From the NCBI GenBank assembly GCA_029582265.1, contig CM055834.1, positions 1,302,001-1,366,000 of the forward strand: a stretch of DNA of 64,000 bases, in the 5' to 3' direction. Below, in pieces: positions 62,226 through 64,000 of the stretch. Within the stretch, counting starts at the first letter, position 1; each line of letters starts with the position of its first letter. The notes beneath the pieces are model-generated. The model saw nothing but the letters and a program-made list of their open reading frames with translations, was not told where the DNA came from and made no database searches. This DNA comes from Zoroaster sp. YZ-2022 (Eukaryota; Echinodermata; Asteroidea; Forcipulatida; Zoroasteridae). The position numbers and the translations under genes were made by a program.

Positions 62226-63060
62226 TTATCAAGATAAAAAGTGTAAATGCATCCAGAACTGTTGTCCCGAATTTGTCAAAGAGTATTATTTCCTCAACTC
62301 AAACTGGAAATGATTTCACTTTTCTTAGAAGTGACAGTCCCCCAGGCAACATTATTTTGTAGTGAAACTTTGATGCCGTTATCAGCTATACACTAAAGGT
62401 CTCAGTTTCACATGGCAATTTAAAAAAAGTTGTTTTTAAATTTTTAAATTACCAGTTTAATACCTTACCATTAAGATGTTTAAGTATAGATTTCGCCTCA
62501 CAGTTTGTTTTCCCACACCTGCTAAAATCTTTCGTCTAATAACCGTCTATGAAACCCATTATTTTGCTAAGAACGACTTGTGCCGAGATGTACCCAAAGA
62601 TAATTGAGGAATTTTACCTTGAAGGCGTTGTGTTGCGCTCACGCCCCAAACAAGGTATACATACCGTCCTGATTAGATTCAGGTCGTCATTCCATACCGT
62701 GCATTCAAAAATTTAACTAAGGTGGCATTTGGGTCTAGCAGTGCAAAAGTATAGGCCCAACTCACCTGTGAAAAACTTTGGCCATGGGTGGCCGGTATAT
62801 CGAAAAGCATAATTACTCCCTAAACTATATATATAAGGGTGTTCTTTTAACACCCGGTTGCCACAGAATAGTCCAGTGTTACCTACATGGTGTTTAAGGG
62901 AAGGTACACCATTGGATATTTTCAATAATACCAATAACTGATTCTATACGAGTATGCCACTCTCTTGAAATCAAGATAATTAATTAACAGGTAAACTGTG
63001 AAAGTTTCAGCGAAAATGCATTCATAATTTATTCGTACTCATTGTTTTGTTCTAATTATA
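62226..63060. other. Unassigned sequence
   Basis: TTTAAGGGAAGGTACACCATTGG at 62894 is again the short TTAA-type motif. Nothing else recognised. Confidence 0.35.
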
Positions 63061-63061
63061 G

Positions 63062-63130
63062 TGTTGGGCGAGTAGAGGAATTACTTGAGTACTCGCGAGT
63101 AGTTATCACTAATCGTATTCGTACTCGGCA
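63062..63130 (+). mobile_element. Left end of a hAT-type element
   Basis: TAGTGTTGGGCGAGTA followed by repeated GAGTACTCG is a common hAT terminus. No matching right end was found before the window ends. Confidence 0.4.
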
Positions 63131-63572
63131 ACCTTTAAAATGACAAACGGTATTACATTCAAAACTAATTTCTGCAGAAAGTTAGTCAGAGTGCAGACCA
63201 GGTACTCAGGAGAATTCAATCTTTCGGGCGAACCGACATGATGACCTCCTTAGCACCCTTCTGTGGGAAACGTCAAAACCCCGGCCCCTCCTTTACTTTC
63301 CCGCCCGTAACCAACTCTCGAATAAGGGAAATACGTGGTGACTCCAAAGCCGTTGCCGCTGCCGCAGTGCCTAGATGTTTTGGCTTCGAACCGGTACATC
63401 CCAGCTCTGTAAGCCCCGCGATTGGGACTTCCATTCCTGCGATTGACACTTCTAGTGGTCCGGCCATCGTGCTGCGCCACCTGGACCATGTTGGTATTAT
63501 ACAAGTTAAATTAAACCCACTTAAATAAAGGATCTGAATTGTATTGCATTTCACAATAAAATAAAATAAAAG
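63131..63572. other. Unassigned sequence
   Basis: GC-richer than its surroundings, with overlapping open frames on both strands (96 and 93 codons), none with a recognised domain. Confidence 0.35.
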
Positions 63573-63645
63573 AAACTGACGGGATTCGAACTGGGATCGC
63601 TTGCTCAGAAGTCATGTGCCTTATCCATTGAAGCACCGCGTCATC
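63573..63645 (-). tRNA. tRNA-like gene, Arg(TCT)-type, or tRNA pseudogene
   Basis: The reverse strand folds as a cloverleaf: D arm around GCTTCAATGGATAAGGC, anticodon loop ACTTCTG with TCT at about 63609-63607, T arm with AGTTCGAATCC. The acceptor stem (GATGACG with CGTCAGT) has one mismatch and a G-T pair. No intron. May be a SINE head; no related copy was seen in this window. Confidence 0.45.
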
Positions 63646-64000
63646 TGAATGCTTGTCTTGAAGGGAGATTCATCATCATTTGATTGAAAAATAAAGGGAA
63701 CGCCCATTGAGTTTTTTCTTTCAATTAATTTTCAATACTTCATGTTGCCGGTACATATTCAGTTCTTCAGTATTTATTCACAGTGATACAACGATGGCGG
63801 ATTGTACTGATAAGAAATAATATATTTTCGGTGATGCTGTATGATCATGTTCACCTTATTCATGCGTTAGCCATGTTAAGCTGGCATTCCAATATCTTTA
63901 TGGTAATAATTTAACATTCGGCCGAATATTTATTCGTTGATTTATTTGTGCTGTAAACCATTCCATGTCTTGATTAAATGTATCCTAAATTAATGTAATT
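63646..64000. other. Unassigned window end
   Basis: AT-rich; nothing recognised. Confidence 0.35.

Noticed and set aside
63238..63528. GC-rich 96-codon frame as an exon
   Set aside because: Overlapped by similar-length frames on both strands, with no domain and no clear splice sites.

Overview
The window is animal nuclear DNA: spliced genes with large introns, AT-rich intergenic sequence and very dense transposable elements. The mix (Kolobok-, Polinton-, piggyBac-, hAT- and Tc1/mariner-type elements plus tRNA-derived SINEs with (AAT)n tails) suggests a marine invertebrate. An invertebrate deuterostome (echinoderm, hemichordate or amphioxus) is my first guess, but the sequence does not settle the phylum.

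0.5-27 kb: one complete minus-strand gene of the TM6SF1/TM6SF2 family (multi-pass EXPERA membrane proteins). I could follow it through eight coding exons at 26965-26773, 20380-20283, 16956-16853, 10395-10197, 6655-6557, 3767-3675, 1871-1752 and 722-531. Every junction keeps frame and has GT/AG borders, and the product is 365 residues. Its introns hold nearly all the other DNA of this half: a 5-kb array of a 44-bp repeat whose edge lies about 22 bp from the exon 3 donor, a 55-bp array, a ~100-bp array, LINE and SINE remnants, and many MITEs with readable target duplications.

27-49 kb: mostly intergenic. It holds hAT, TTAA-type and palindromic TA-type MITEs, tRNA-derived SINEs, a tRNA-like gene inside a foldback, and a perfect 31-bp-arm hairpin. 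At 44.8 kb there is a plus-strand exon with a signal peptide and a good GT donor, evidently the first coding exon of a secreted protein whose remainder was not found. A possible upstream noncoding exon lies at 32.8-33.1 kb.

49.4-54.0 kb: a 4.53-kb element with ~0.66-kb terminal inverted repeats, AG...CT ends and a perfect 6-bp target duplication (TAAGTC). These are hallmarks of Polinton/Maverick elements, but there is room for only one small acidic protein. The inverted repeats carry nested terminal palindromes and lead into opposed arrays packed with AP-1-type TGAGTCA/TGACTCA motifs.

54-64 kb: more SINEs and hAT MITEs, long ATT microsatellites, and a 1.0-kb TTAA-flanked element (58.1-59.1 kb) containing a broken THAP domain, which together point to a Kolobok DNA transposon remnant. 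No other host gene was recognised.
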